Below are positions 40,237 through 51,263 of a DNA stretch of 64,000 nt, in pieces. Source of the DNA: Halichondria panicea (Eukaryota > Porifera > Demospongiae > Suberitida > Halichondriidae); the NCBI RefSeq assembly GCF_963675165.1, contig NC_087378.1, positions 62,001 to 126,000 of the forward strand, given 5' to 3'. The position numbers were made by a program, and so were the translations under genes. How positions within the stretch are numbered: the stretch's first letter is position 1; every line of letters starts with the position of its first letter. The notes under the pieces were generated by a model. It had not been told where the DNA came from, did not search any database, and worked only from the letters and a program-made list of their open reading frames with translations.

Positions 40237-43200
40237 TCAGTTAATGAGGCTAAAAGGGGCTACTGATTCTCTAGAGTTAGGCCACAGCTGATCTGCCAAC
40301 CCTCTACAATGATCTGACGCTTCCTTGATGGACACTTTGTTCTCAAACATGGCGTACAATTCGTACATGTAGCCCTCCTTCAGATTATGGACATCCCTGT
40401 GCATGTGAATGTGTGTGTGAGTGAGTGGGTGTGTGTGTGAGGGGTATGTGAGTGTGTGTGTGGGGGTGTGCATGTAGGGGGAGTATGTGAGTGTGTGTGT
40501 GGGGGTGTGCGTGTAGGGGGAGTATGTGAGTGTGTGTGTGGGGGTGTGCGTGTAGGGGGAGTATGTGAGTGTGTGTGTGGGGGTGTGCGTGTAGGCAACA
40601 TTTGACAGCATTTGTAATTCCAAGGGATGGCAGACTAAACTAGTTAGCTGTTGCTTTTAGCAGTGCACAGTGCAGGTTGTGTACTCACGCATAAAAGGGC
40701 GTCCCGATGACCCCGGGGATACTGTAGTCCCCTGCCTTGACATTGGACAGTGAGTAGAACCGAATGGGAGTCTGTGGAAATGGTCATTAAGTATGGGCAA
40801 AGGCTTATAAAGAGTCTGTGGAAATGGTCGAGAGGTAAAATAATACACGTACGGGACAGCTTAAGCAACCACTGTTACTGACAAATACTGTCAGTAACAG
40901 TAGATCACATGCACAGAAGGCCCACTATAAGCATTCTCTTTATATAGCTCAAAATCTCTGCACATGTAGTAATAATTTTCCGGCCTCGGACCATGGGCTA
41001 TAATCCATGGTACGGCTTAATTAGAAAATACTTTTATCTCTCGAATATCAACTTTGATGGTACCATTTGAAAGGTCTCTTTCTAAGCTTTCAGAAAAACC
41101 TAAAATTTTTGATTTTCAATCCACAGAAGTCAAGTTATGACAGCTGAAAGATTCCCAAAATCACGGATGGGGGGGGGTGTCTTTCAACAGCCATAACTTG
41201 AGTACAGTTGATCCAATTTCAAAAATGTTAGGATTTTCTGAAAGCTTAGAAAAATTCGTTTCAAATGATGTGTTTCAATCCAAAATTTAGTCGCGGCCTA
41301 ATTTGTCATTTTCCGGCCTCGGACCATGGGCTATATAATCCATGGTACGGCTTAATTAGAAAATACTTTTATCTCTCGAATATCAACTTTGATGGTACCA
41401 TTTCAAAGGTCTCTTTCTAAGCTTTCATTCTCGATCCACAGAACTCAAGTTATGACAGCTGAAAGATTCCCAAAATCATTGATTAAACGGAGGGGGGGGG
41501 GGGTGTCTTTCAACAGCCATAACTTGAGTACAGTTGATCCAATGTCAAAAATTTTAGGATTTTCTGAAAGCTTAGAAAAATTCGTTTCAAATGATGTGTT
41601 TCAATCCAAAATTTCGTCGCGGCCTAATTTGTCATTTTCCGGCCTCGGACCATGGGCTATAATCCATGGTACGGCTTAATTAGAAAATACTTTTATCTCT
41701 CGAATATCAACTTTGATGGTACCATTTGAAAGGTCTCTTTCTAAGCTTTCAGAAAAACCTAAAATTTTTGATTTTCGATCCACAGAAGTCAAGTTATGAC
41801 AGCTGAAAGATTCCCAAAATCATTGATTAAACGGAGGGGGGGGGGGGGGGGGGGGGGTGTCTTTCAACAGCCATAACTTGAGTACAGTTGATCCAATGTC
41901 AAAAATGTTAGGATTTTATGAAAGCTTAGAAAAATTTGTTTCAAATGATGTGTTTCAATCCAAAATTTCGTCTCAACCTAATTTGTCATTTTCCGGCCTC
42001 GGACCATGGGCTATAATCCATGGTACGGCTTAATTAGATTTATCTCTCGAATATCAACACATTGCTACTGCTACCACTAGAGAAGGGGGGCTTACTCCGA
42101 GGGGGCACAAGTAACACAGAGGGGGGTGGGCTTACTCCGAGGGGGTTGTTGGGGATGTTGATCCAGAGGAAGTAGACGTACAGGAAGTCTTCATCAAGCC
42201 ACGTCTGAATGGTGTAGCTGTGACCAAGGAAACGCTGGACGCGCTGCACCATCCCCCATATCTGCAAGAAAGCATAATGATTAACAAGATGGATATTAAT
42301 AAAACCACCACGAACTGTGGGCAGTGTAATGCATCTCTAATGCCACCAACTTCCCGCTCACGTACCTTTCTTCTGAGGAAGACGCTGCCACTCTCTCCTG
42401 TTTTCTTAGCAGCCTTCTCCACATACGGGTTGCCCTGGCAACACAACAGTTAGCATGGGTCAATGGATCAACATTGTAGTAGCTCTAACTCGATCTATCA
42501 GATCAAGTGCAGTAAACATAGTTGGGGCATCTCCCCCGGCAGAACAAGTGGCTAGCCAGGGCGACATGCTTATGTAGGAGTACTTGTGTTATGCAATACT
42601 GCTCTGTAAGCATCATGAATATAATTATATACTGTGACCTAGCAATTTTGCGTCATAAATACAACCTATATAAGCGTGTCCCCTGGCCACCCGTTGGCTG
42701 GGCCACGCCCAGCTAGTCAAAATCCAAAAAAACAAACAAGATTTGCATAATTATGCTGATCATGTGACCTTACAGCCAATGACATTCATCAAATGCATTC
42801 ATGTGAATGATGCAATGATGCTCTCCATTGAGTCACTATGTGAGCATTACTTAACCTGGAGCATTATTGCATCATCCTCGCAATCGTGCACACATTACTT
42901 ACTGCTGCTAAGTGTAAAAACCGGACCAACTTTGGCTATAACCATAACTTGAGTTCAATTTCAATTGTTAAATGAGACATGTGTACACAAGGTAGCTGTA
43001 GGTCAAATCTATGATCTATAATAGACACGCACTCACTGCGTGGCCGTCCATAGTGAGGGAGGGTGTGGTCGAGTCATCAAAGGAACGATCCACATAGATA
43101 AAGTGCACCATGCCAGGGAATTGCATCGAGAAAGTGGGAGGAGTCAAGGACACACACGCACACGCACACGCACACGCACACGTACACACTGTTATGTTAC

Positions 43201-46200
43201 AAGGCTGCCCTGACAAGGATATCTGACCATGGGTATGTTGACCTCCCCCTTGAGGGACAAGAAGTCACTGTAGTCCTTGTTGAAGTTTGCAAAGTGTCTG
43301 ACTAGCTTGGACATCACCAGCACCTCGTTGTACTCCTTCTTCTGCAGAGGGGGGTGGTAGTTGTATGGCCTCATGCAGTACACAAGTCACCATACCTTGG
43401 GCACTAGGTAGAGTATGTCAAACACTTTCATCAGCTTCTCTCTGAGGTCAGTGGCACACGCATCCATCCTGCAGGGGTCAAAGTACAGTACATACTGGGA
43501 CAACAAATCAACCACCTTACTGTGTGCTCACCGTGTGAAGTTTCTCTGTGCGTCTGGTCCCTTGTTCCTGTCACTGGGTTTCTTTTCCATGTATCCTCGA
43601 AAATTATGCTTCTTGAGGTTGGCCCATGCATTCAGGACTTGTCGAGTTGTCTTGGTCAACTTATCCAACTGTGGCAGGGGAGAGAAGGGAGAGGTTACAA
43701 AGGGAAGGAAGAGGTTACAAAGCAGCTAGAGGTATACAAGTACAAGAAGAGTATAAGCAAATGACTACACTATTACAATACAGGACATTACTGTAGGGGA
43801 CTGACTAACCACTTCTCTGTCTGTGATGCTGGACGCTTCTTTCGATATCTGCTCCTTCAATCTCCTGTGAAATGAATTTTGCACGACTATTAGACTACAT
43901 TATAAATGGTTACTTGACAGAGTCCTCGAGTAGATCAGCTGTCGTGAGGGTCGTGGTAGCAGCCATGGCTCTGTTACTACCAAACACGTGGCCAAGGAGG
44001 ACCAAGATTTGACAGATATTACCAGCGCAAGGCCCTGCCCCCTGATCCCCTATCATCAGCAGTACTATGTTCTGATACACCTACACACACAGTGATCAGA
44101 ATTAAGCACATTAATCTAAGCCCTCCATTACATTGCAAGTGTACTTACTCTACAAGCCTCTACTTACCTGATAGCAGTATAGGGTGTGTGGAATCAGCTG
44201 ATCCTTCTGTGGCTGGAGGAACACTGTCATCTCAAAGAACTGCATGGGACACACACACACACACATGTGATGACAGGGACACACACACACACACGTGATG
44301 ACAGGGACACACACACACACACGTGATGACAGTATTGCTACTAGAGTTGGTCTCTGTACCGCATTCTCTGGTTGAGTGCCAGTGGGGAGGGTGTAGTCAG
44401 CTTGACCACCTCTCTTGAGTAGCGAGGAGAGAGCATTCTTTATCCGAGACACACCTTTTGGCCCCGGGCTATTGAGGGACCTCCCGACCACCTGCCGTGG
44501 TTATTAGTGTATCAGTTATTATTATATTGTACTCTTGTGATTATCTTACTTTGGACCTTTTGAGTGATTCTGCCATTTGTGGTTGTCGTCTTGGCAACGG
44601 TGGTGCCTCCAGAGGCCCGCCCACACTGTCCACAGCTGCTGGTTCTGCTCCCTCCATCTCATCAATACTCTGAGGGGGTGGGATGTGTGATGAGTGAGGG
44701 GGTGGGTGTGTGTGATGAGTGAGGAGGCGTGCATGAGTGAGGATGTCATTAGAACCATACATACCTCATAATCAGGGTCACTGGAGCGTGCTGTGAGACC
44801 AGGAGTGGAGCAAGGCGTCTGAAACTACAGATATACACACATGTACATGTAGCGGGAAATGTTCGCTATTTGGCTCACACTCAAACAATAGATTAACTTA
44901 CACTCACAGTGACCTCCTCTCCTCCCTCGGCAACTAGGGGAAATAAATATATGGTGTGTGTTCACAAGAGAGGGAACAGCTTGCCACTCACCAGGTGGTG
45001 TGTTAGTCTCATTCTCCTCAGGTGGTGTGCTAGTCTCATCCTCCTCTGGTGTCTCCCTGTCCACTGAACTCTCTTCTTCCGTCTCCTCCTCCTCCTCTTC
45101 TAATTATGGGAATTATATTGAAATTATGTACTGCCAGTATATAGACACACCCACTCACCGTCGTCATGGTTATGGAAGTGATGGTACACCAGAAGGGTGA
45201 GCATCAAGATGTCCGATGTTTCTAATCTGGGTGACCTGTATTATATTAGCTCGTTACCCAGGCAACATACAGATATACTCAATATACCGTCCATACGTAG
45301 TTAGAAGTTTTGTGTTGACCAGTAGCATCACATGCCTTATACCAGACAGACCACCACTGTGAAGATAACGGGGAGGGGCTTAATAGCGTACTCAATACAT
45401 GGAGCTACCCCACCCCCTGTAAGACTTACTTGCAATTGGAGTCCATGATTTCCCTTGCCAGTCGCTGTACAACACTAGAGGCAGTCACCAGCTGACCAAA
45501 CTGGACATGCTCCAGCGCCTCTATCAGGAAGATCTGGTCTGTGAGGTAGAGGGCTTCGTATGTCCTGTACACAGAGGAGAGCCGCGCCCACACACTCTTA
45601 CGCATGTTGACATCTGGTGAGCTTAATCTGGGAGAGAGAGGGTTAATCAATAATTAGACTAATCCACAATCCTCTACAGCCGTTATAATTATAGTACTAT
45701 CAGCTACGAGTGACGGTACTGAAATACATACTTATTGTGCACTGGTCCGTAGAGAAGAGTGACTATTCTGTTGAAGACGAGCAACTTCTTTGTCAGTACT
45801 TCCTCCGAGTCCCCCTCCTTGCTCAGGGCTATGTACACGTGCTCGTCAAACTGTGTGTGGGGGCGGGAGGGGGCGGTTACAGTTATCGTACTTCTTCTAT
45901 AAGGCGCCGCTTTTTAAAATAATTACGTTTTCGAGACTAGTGTATGCAAAACAAGAAATTTATATGGTGCCTTACGGGAGAAATCTCCAGGTGGCGCCTT
46001 ACTAGAAAGGGGCCTCTTTTAGAAGAAGAGTACGGTATGTATCAACTTCAAGCGAATGTGAGTTACCTTTCTAAAGACTAACAGGAATCCGTCCCCTACT
46101 GAAATGCTGAAGATGGGCTTCCTCAGCGATTGGAGCACATCCTGCAGCAGGTGGTGTGTGGAGGGTGTGATGTGTGTGGGTGTGGTGTGTGGGTGTACTC

Positions 46201-46451
46201 ACAAATGAAGTGAAGAAAGGCAGACAGAACGCACTCAGGCAATCCCTGAGATCCCTCGTTGGGATATCGTCAGCCTAAACAAAGCAAGAGATATAATCAG
46301 TGTACTCCACCGAACTGTGTGGACTGCTTACATTGGAGCCAGCCTCAATGTCTAGTGTTCTGATCCTGTCAATAACATATCTCTTCATCTCTTTGTCCAG
46401 ACAGAAGAAAGCCAAATCTGACTTGTCGTCAAAGATGAGTATGCCCTTCAT
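40237..46451 (-). CDS. HPS1: HPS1, BLOC-3 complex subunit
   Basis: HPS1 with HPS4 forms BLOC-3, a guanine exchange factor for Rab32/38 in lysosome-related organelle biogenesis. The start MKGILIFDDKSDLAFFCLDKE (46451) matches the longin-like N-terminus of HPS1. Helical exons follow at about 46270-45430. A disordered acidic linker spans 45110-44780 (repeated PPEE/ETS units). Conserved C-terminal blocks include FPGMVHFIYVDRSFDDSTTPSL (43140-43030), aligning with the FPGLVHFIYVDR block of human HPS1, and HSYTIQTWLDEDFLYVYFLW (42220-42150). The protein ends SVAPFSLIN, stop at 40237. It has about 20 exons. One intron (about 40770-42130) holds a threefold 330-bp array, and another holds a 39-bp GT-rich minisatellite. 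Confidence 0.9.
40395..40590. repeat. 39-bp GT-rich minisatellite, about 4-5 units
   Basis: Unit of the type GTGTGTGTGTGGGGGTGTGC plus GTGTAGGGGGAGTATGTGA, nearly identical in the last three units. In an HPS1 intron. Confidence 0.9.
40930..42060. repeat. Tandem array of family A repeats, 3.2 units of 326-354 bp
   Basis: CGGCCTCGGACCATGGGCTA begins at 40981, 41314, 41640 and 41994. Each unit contains the palindromic centre CCATGGGCTATAATCCATGG, CTTTCTAAGCTTTCAG and its inverse CTGAAAGCTTAGAAA, and a G run of variable length before TGTCTTTCAACAGCC. The G run differs between units (about 9, 11 and 20), which explains most of the size variation. Confidence 0.9.
44246..44325. repeat. Short CA/GTGATGACAGGGA minisatellite
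   Basis: Three units of CA repeats followed by GTGATGACAGGGA. In an HPS1 intron. Confidence 0.85.
45888..46035. mobile_element. MITE-like inverted-repeat element
   Basis: The left end CGTACTTCTTCTATAAGGCG and the right end, complement TACCGTACTCTTCTTCT, are imperfect inverted copies. Both halves carry AAGGCGCC. It lies in an HPS1 intron. Confidence 0.55.
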
Positions 46452-46556
46452 ATTGAGCGCTGCAGTGGTGAGTAGCGTGTCTTGTGTCTTATTCAGAGGT
46501 CGAGGCCTTCAGCATTCAATTTTCATTGTTTACATGTACTGAACTGCACATGACTA

Positions 46557-46629
46557 GGCCCCACCCCCCTGCCAGTTAGGGGAATTCCCTAGACTAGGGA
46601 ATTCCCCAACTGGCCTGGGGGTGGGGCTG
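46557..46629. repeat. Near-perfect 34-bp-arm hairpin
   Basis: The left arm GCCCCACCCCCCTGCCAGTT and GGGGAATTCCCTAG is mirrored by CTAGGGAATTCCCC and AACTGGCCTGGGGGTGGGGC. Each arm also contains the palindrome GGGGAATTCCC. Confidence 0.9.
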
Positions 46630-46693
46630 CTCAGGAGAGGTCACAAGTGTTTTTAATATACACAGTACAGGAGAATGTAAGCATCAATTGTTT

Positions 46694-46905
<212 letters not shown>

Positions 46906-46989
46906 GCACGTGAGTGGATTCAATTCACTAGCAATAGTTAAAGTTTTAGGCTACTAAAGTGGCATACTAAAGTGGGCTGAATGTGCCAG

Positions 46990-47370
46990 CAAAAGTCTTA
47001 GGGTCCCGCGAGAGGACTGAATGGGCCATCAAAAATGTTATGAAAGCTTAGAAAGAGACCTTTCAAACGATACCATCAAAGTAGCCTCGTTCCCAGGCCG
47101 ATACTATCAAAGTTGATATTTGAGAGATAAAAGTATTTGCCAATTTAGTCATACAATGGTTTGAGGTCTAAAAATGACAAATTAGGGCCATGAAAAATTT
47201 TGGATTGAAACACATCATTTGAAGGGAAGCTTTCAAAAATTTTGACATTGGATCAACTGTACTAAAGTTATGGCTGTTGAAAGACACCCCCCCCCCCCCT
47301 CCGTTTAATCAGAGATAGAGTAATCCTTACTTTATCTCTGGTTTAATCAATGATTTTGGGAATTTCAGAC
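46990..47370. repeat. Family A repeat, inverted relative to the HPS1 intron array
   Basis: Contains GAAAGCTTAGAAAGAGACC, GATACCATCAAAGT, GTTGATATTTGAGAGATAAA and GGATCAACTGTACTAAAGTT in the reverse order to the array at 40930-42060, and a C run where the array has a G run. Confidence 0.75.
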
Positions 47371-47724
47371 TTTCAGACAACTACCACGTGGTAGCCCTTG
47401 TTCTAAACTTTCTTTTCTATTCTCTTTATTAGAATATAGGGCTGCCTTTGCAGCTTGTGCAGCAACATGTGAAAACTGCAAATTCTACTTACAAGTCAGA
47501 GCAGAGATAAAGTAAGGAAATTACTATTACTCTATCTCTGGTCAGAGGAGGGAGGACACGATTAACCTTAGCTCTAATTAGCTAATTATCGCGACCTTTT
47601 TCTTTCTTCTTTATGTAGAACCAAGTAGTAATCAACACTAATTGCATTCTTCAGCTCTATTAGTGACCGTATATCAGTGAGGTGTTTTTATTTCTACAAA
47701 AACGGACAATGTACTTAACTGGCA

Positions 47725-49057
47725 ATGGCTGATATTCTCACAAAGTCTCTGGGTTTTTTGGTGGGTGGGTTGGTGCTGCTCTTGGCTGTGATGTCTTATT
47801 ATATCTCCTCATATCAACCTCCACCACAAGACTTCAATGGGGAATGTAAGTGCCCTTAAGCATCAGTAATATCTCCCTCACAACACACACACGCACACGC
47901 ACACGCACAGTGAACCAGGACAGCAAGTACCGTCCTGTGATCATTTTTCACGGCATCTTCTCCTCCTCTAGCTACATGGAGGATCTGGTAGCCCTCATAC
48001 ACAGTGACTTCAATGGCACTGAGGTGTACAACATTGATGGCTATGATGCAGAGTACAGTCTGCTGCCCATGTGGAGACAGGTGAACGAAATCAAGGGGAG
48101 AATGCTGCCTATAATGCAGAATGCAAAAGATGGTGTCAACCTGATCTGTTTCTCACAAGGTGAGTCCAGAGCCTTCATTGTAGCGTTGTCTCTAATAATG
48201 TATTTCTCTGCAGGGGGTCTAGTTTGCCGAGGTATTCTTGAGACCACCCCTGAACACAATGTCCACACCTTTGTGTCTCTCTCAAGTCCCCAGGCTGGAC
48301 AGTTTGGAGGTACAGTACTAGAGTGTGTGTGTGTGTGTGTGTGTATTAGCCTTCTCCCTGCAGAGAGTGTGTACCTGGACAACATCTTCCCAGACCATGC
48401 CACGGACGGTCTTTATGAGTGAGTGTAGTTTTGCGTGGTTGGTCAGAATAATGCACAATCCAATTTCCTCTCAAGAGTGTTATACTCAAGATTGGGGCAG
48501 GATATTTCAGTGGCCAACTATTGGAGGGGTAGGTTTCATCTGAGTGTCTATATAATATAATATACCGTCTTCTCTCAGATCCCTATCAGTGGGAGCTCTA
48601 CAAGGAGTACAGTTCCTTCCTCTACCCCCTCAACCATCCAAGTGACTCCTCCCACAAGACCAACTTTGAGCGCATTGAGCAGCTAGTGTTGATTGGTGGC
48701 CCTGGCGATGGTGTCATCACTCCCTGGCAGTCAAGGTGAGCTGCTGGAATCATTTCATTCATTCACGATGACAGCTATCGATCCTCTTTCCTGCAGCCAA
48801 TTTGCATTCTATGATGAGAACGAGATAATTATTGACATGGAAAATCAAATGGTGTGTAATTAGCTAATTGCATGAAAATTCTACGAATGTGAGTGGAATG
48901 TTTTCCTTTGCAGTATTTTGAAAAGAACACGTTTGGTCTCCAAACTCTCCACTCAAGAGGGGCCATCCACAGCCACATCATCCCTGGGGTGCAGCACACA
49001 CAGTGGCATGGAAACAAGGATGTATTTGACTGTTGCATTGCCCCCTACCTAAAATAA
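47725..49057 (+). CDS. PPT2: Palmitoyl-protein thioesterase 2-like, copy 1
   Basis: Lysosomal or secreted alpha/beta hydrolase that removes fatty acyl groups from thioesters. Eight exons: 47725-47845, 47911-48159, 48214-48309, 48364-48418, 48476-48528, 48579-48735, 48797-48851 and 48914-49057, giving 309 residues (human PPT2 is about 302). The N-terminus has one hydrophobic segment (LGFLVGGLVLLLAVMSYYI) that may be a signal anchor. The fold start is RPVIIFHGIF. The nucleophile motif CFSQGGLVCRG is built across the 48159/48214 junction. The acid is in GGPGDGVITPWQS and the histidine in HTQWHGNKDVFDCC. The 54-nt intron between exons 2 and 3 has no in-frame stop. It is the upstream member of a tandem pair; exons 3-8 have the same lengths in both. 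Confidence 0.9.
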
Positions 49058-49205
49058 CTGTATTCATTTTGTGATCAATAATTATTACACAGACACTGTG
49101 TTTACTTAGTAGGGCTTCTTTTCATGATTGTGTGGGCGGTGCATGTGATGTACTTCAGCACAACTCCAGCTGTAGCTATAGCTAGCTAGATATAAATTAT
49201 CGAAG

Positions 49206-51038
49206 ATGAGAGGTCTGGTCTGTATCTGTGTTTCTTTGCTGGTCATTTGTGGAGGTAATGTACAGCTACTATATTGACATTCCTACAATCAATATCTAGT
49301 GTGGAGTATGAATTTTGTGTTGAATTTGGAAAGCAAATGTTTTTGATCTGATAATATTGCTATATAAAATGTCACACGTACTTCTCATATTTCCACCTTG
49401 GCTTCAGCTGCTGCCTATCGTCCTGTGATTATCTTTCACGGGATTTTTGGCACCTCCGCTCATATGGATGATTTGGTGGCGCTGATCAAAGGGGCCCACA
49501 ACGGCACTGAGGTACACAATATTGATGGCTACGATGATCTACAAAGCCTCACTCCAATGTGGGAGCAGGTGACCAACATCAAGGCCGAGATGCTGCCTAT
49601 AATGCAGCAGGCAAAAGATGGCGTCAACCTGATCTGTTTCTCACAAGGTGAGTCCAGAGCCTTCATTGTAGCGTTGTCTCTAATAATATATTTCTCTGCA
49701 GGGGGTCTAGTTTGCCGAGGTATTCTTGAGACCACCCCTGAACACAATGTCCACACCTTTGTGTCTCTCTCAAGTCCCCAGGCTGGACAGTTCGGAGGTA
49801 CAGTACTAGAGTGTGTGTTTATCAGATATGTCACTACTTTTTTGCAGATACTGTCTACCTCGAACATTTCTTCCCAAACTTCACCAAGGACCATATTTAT
49901 GAGTGAGTGATTGTGTGATTGTGTGCATTGTGAAATACTGAAAATGTATCATCTCCTAGCTAGTATCATCCATTACCATCTGCTTGGTTATTGCAGGTTA
50001 TTCTACACAACATTTGGACAAAAGTATTCAATTGCCAACTATTGGAGAGGTTAGACACGCACGCACACACACACACACCCCCACACCCCCCCCCCACACA
50101 CACACGCATGCACGCACACACACACGTCCTGTAACTGTTGGTCTGCCCCAAGTTACTGGCTCCTGTCTCTGTCTCAGATCCTCACCAAGAGCAGCTGTAT
50201 GCCAAGAGCAATGTGTTCCTCTACCCCCTCAACCATCCGAGTGACTCCTCCCACAAAACCAACTTTGAGCGGATTGAGCAGCTGGTGTTGATTGGTGGCC
50301 CTGACGATGGTGTCATCACTCCCTGGCAGTCAAGGTGTGTGTGTGTGTGTGTGTGTGGGGGAGGGGGGGGGCGTGGGTGTGTGCGTGTGTTGGCTACCAA
50401 CTCATGACATTCTGCTTCTACAGCCATTTTGGGTTCTATGATGACAATGAGCAGAATATTACAATGGAGGATCAAGAGGTAAGCATATGTAATGAACTCC
50501 TGGTTGGAGAGGTAAGCATATGCAATGAACTCCTGGTTGGAGAGGTAAGCATATGTAATGAACTCCTGGTTGGAGAGGTAAGCATATGCAATGAACTCCT
50601 GGTTGGAGAGGTAAGCATATGTAATGAACTCCTGGTTGGAGAGGTAAGCATATGCAATGAACTCCTGGTTGGAGAGGTAAGCATATGTAATGAACTCCTG
50701 GTTGGAGAGGTAAGCATATGTAATGAACTCCTGGTTGGAGAGGTAAGCATATGTAATGAACTCCTGGTTGGAGAGGTAAGCATATGTAATGAACTCCTGG
50801 TTGGGCTGTAAATGTAATACTGTACTATATACTTTGCATATACCATGCACTGTCAATACCATGTTGTCATAATTTTTTATGCATACACTGACAGTTCTAC
50901 AAGACGGACAGTTTTGGTCTCCAAACACTTGCCTCGAAAGGGGTCATTAAAGTCCACTCAATTCCAGGGGTGCCCCACACCACGTGGCATGGGAACAAAG
51001 ATGTCTTCAACTGCTGTATTGCCCAATACCTACAGTGA
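49206..51038 (+). CDS. PPT2: Palmitoyl-protein thioesterase 2-like, copy 2
   Basis: Exons 49206-49254, 49408-49647, 49702-49797, 49848-49902, 49997-50049, 50178-50334, 50424-50478 and 50895-51038 give 282 residues. Unlike copy 1 it has a standard short signal peptide, MRGLVCICVSLLVICG, so it should be soluble. Catalytic parts: CFSQGGLVCRG, GGPDDGVITPWQSS and HTTWHGNKDVFNCC. The stretch around the nucleophile, with its 54-nt intron, is almost identical to copy 1, while exon 2 upstream and later exons differ clearly. The donor of exon 7 sits at the start of a tenfold 33-bp repeat (50479-50808) that repeats the donor site itself. Each extra unit retained would add the 11 residues VSICNELLVGE without a frame change. 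Confidence 0.9.
50479..50808 (+). repeat. Ten-unit 33-bp minisatellite made of splice-donor sites
   Basis: Units begin at 50479, 50512, 50545, 50578, 50611, 50644, 50677, 50710, 50743 and 50776. Each starts GTAAGCATATG and ends GGTTGGAGAG, so every junction reads GAG/GTAAGC, a good 5' splice site. Variation is almost only TGTAAT versus TGCAAT, alternating in the first six units. The last unit ends GGGCTG, and a TAA follows in frame. Confidence 0.95.
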
Positions 51039-51263
51039 TGACTGGACTCTGTTATACAAATTATCACTATTTTTTTTATTCTCAGCTAGTTTATTATGAC
51101 ACTGTTAGTATCTGTTATAGATAACAATGACACTAAGTAGTTGTGTGGCCTGGAGCTCTTTAAAGTACTGTAGTTTTTGTACAATGGATAATAATATATC
51201 TTTTAACATTCGATATCAACATAATTTATATAAACAGACGTGTACAGCATTACATTGAGTTTA

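Noticed and set aside
41389-41679. 96-residue open frame on the plus strand
   Set aside because: Entirely inside the HPS1 intron repeat array.
50479-50808. Regular 33-bp repeats as a CRISPR-like array
   Set aside because: There are no unique spacers; units are directly head-to-tail, and the setting is a eukaryotic intron.
50221-50928. 235-residue open frame on the minus strand across the 33-bp repeats
   Set aside because: It is open only because the 33-bp unit is a multiple of three with no stop on either strand; it runs antisense through PPT2 exons and a CA stretch.
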